Of a DNA stretch of 64,000 bases, positions 63,913 to 64,000 are shown one piece after another. Made by a program: the position numbers and the translations under genes. Below the pieces are notes generated by a model. The model saw nothing but the letters and a program-made list of their open reading frames with translations. It made no database searches and was not told the DNA's origin. The stretch is from Burkholderia pyrrocinia (lineage in GTDB: Bacteria > Pseudomonadota > Gammaproteobacteria > Burkholderiales > Burkholderiaceae). The stretch lies in NCBI RefSeq assembly GCF_003330765.1, contig NZ_CP024903.1, positions 310,001 through 374,000 on the forward strand, in the 5' to 3' direction. The stretch's first letter is position 1; the number at the start of each line of letters is the position of its first letter.

Positions 63913-63941
63913 ATTATACCTATACAGTTAGGGCTGTTGAA
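63913..63941 (-). promoter_or_regulatory. Promoter with perfect TATAAT abutting the regulator start
   Basis: Minus strand TTCAAC (63941-63936), 17-base spacer, TATAAT (63918-63913). The next start codon, ATG at 63905, begins eight bases after the -10 box, matching a leaderless transcript. Confidence 0.6.
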
Positions 63942-64000
63942 TGGGCTTGCTGTCACCAGCGAGGCTGTATCCCGAGAAAGTTGATGACACTGAAACACCT

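Overview
The window reads as a stretch of a Burkholderia genome, most likely Burkholderia cepacia complex and plausibly a secondary chromosome. The basis is very high G+C with strong G/C third-position bias and typical Burkholderia families (DUF4148, DUF2339/DUF3999, HpnI/HpnL, GlxA-type AraC regulators, sarcosine oxidase with a GbdR-like regulator). The replicon is inference. No rRNA, tRNA, intact insertion sequence or CRISPR array was seen.

Layout: 1-7.4 kb carries small metabolic genes (ferritin-like, FMN reductase, NIPSNAP), a candidate small RNA, and a translationally coupled DUF2339-DUF3999 membrane pair. At 8.0-12.6 kb is a choline/glycine-betaine ABC system (ATPase, permease, ChoX-type binding protein) with a GlxA-family regulator between permease and binding protein, and a 285-bp branched inverted-repeat element just before the regulator. 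12.7-16.8 kb holds a BNR-repeat protein with a MoaD-like partner, an aspartyl/asparaginyl hydroxylase-like protein, two DUF4148 proteins and a cytochrome b561. 16.9-18.9 kb is an OmpR-type two-component system. 19.2-21.9 kb carries hopanoid genes hpnI-hpnL. 21.9-28.8 kb is a complete four-carbon acid sugar operon (GntR regulator, ltnD, otnK, otnC, MFS transporter, otnI, denD). 29.0-37.5 kb is the sarcosine block: a GbdR-like regulator diverging from sdaA-soxB-soxD-soxA-soxG-folB. 37.7-39.8 kb is an ene-reductase with a divergent LysR regulator; 39.9-41.0 kb an LprI-like protein and a lytic transglycosylase; 41.2-45.0 kb a yehZYXW-type osmoprotectant transporter; then a hydroxyacid dehydrogenase and a CocE-type lipoprotein. 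48.7-58.8 kb is an envelope block: a LolC/E-like permease, a 2007-residue alpha-2-macroglobulin and its usual partner PbpC. From about 58.8 kb genes are short and sparse, and a DEAD-box helicase has visibly different base composition, suggesting an accessory region.

How the genes work together: the strongest theme is quaternary-amine use. Two uptake systems (Cho and Yeh types) could bring in choline and betaine. Sarcosine, made from betaine by enzymes not in this window, is oxidised by SoxBDAG to glycine and methylene-tetrahydrofolate. SdaA can turn serine (from glycine plus a one-carbon unit) into pyruvate, and FolB ties the operon to folate supply. A second catabolic theme is the erythronate/threonate operon, which ends in dihydroxyacetone phosphate.

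The least explained items are the branched repeat at 10.2-10.5 kb, the candidate anti-Shine-Dalgarno small RNA at 1.8 kb, the twin dyads at 37.5 kb, the MoaD-like/BNR pair, and the histidine-rich protein at 60.5 kb.
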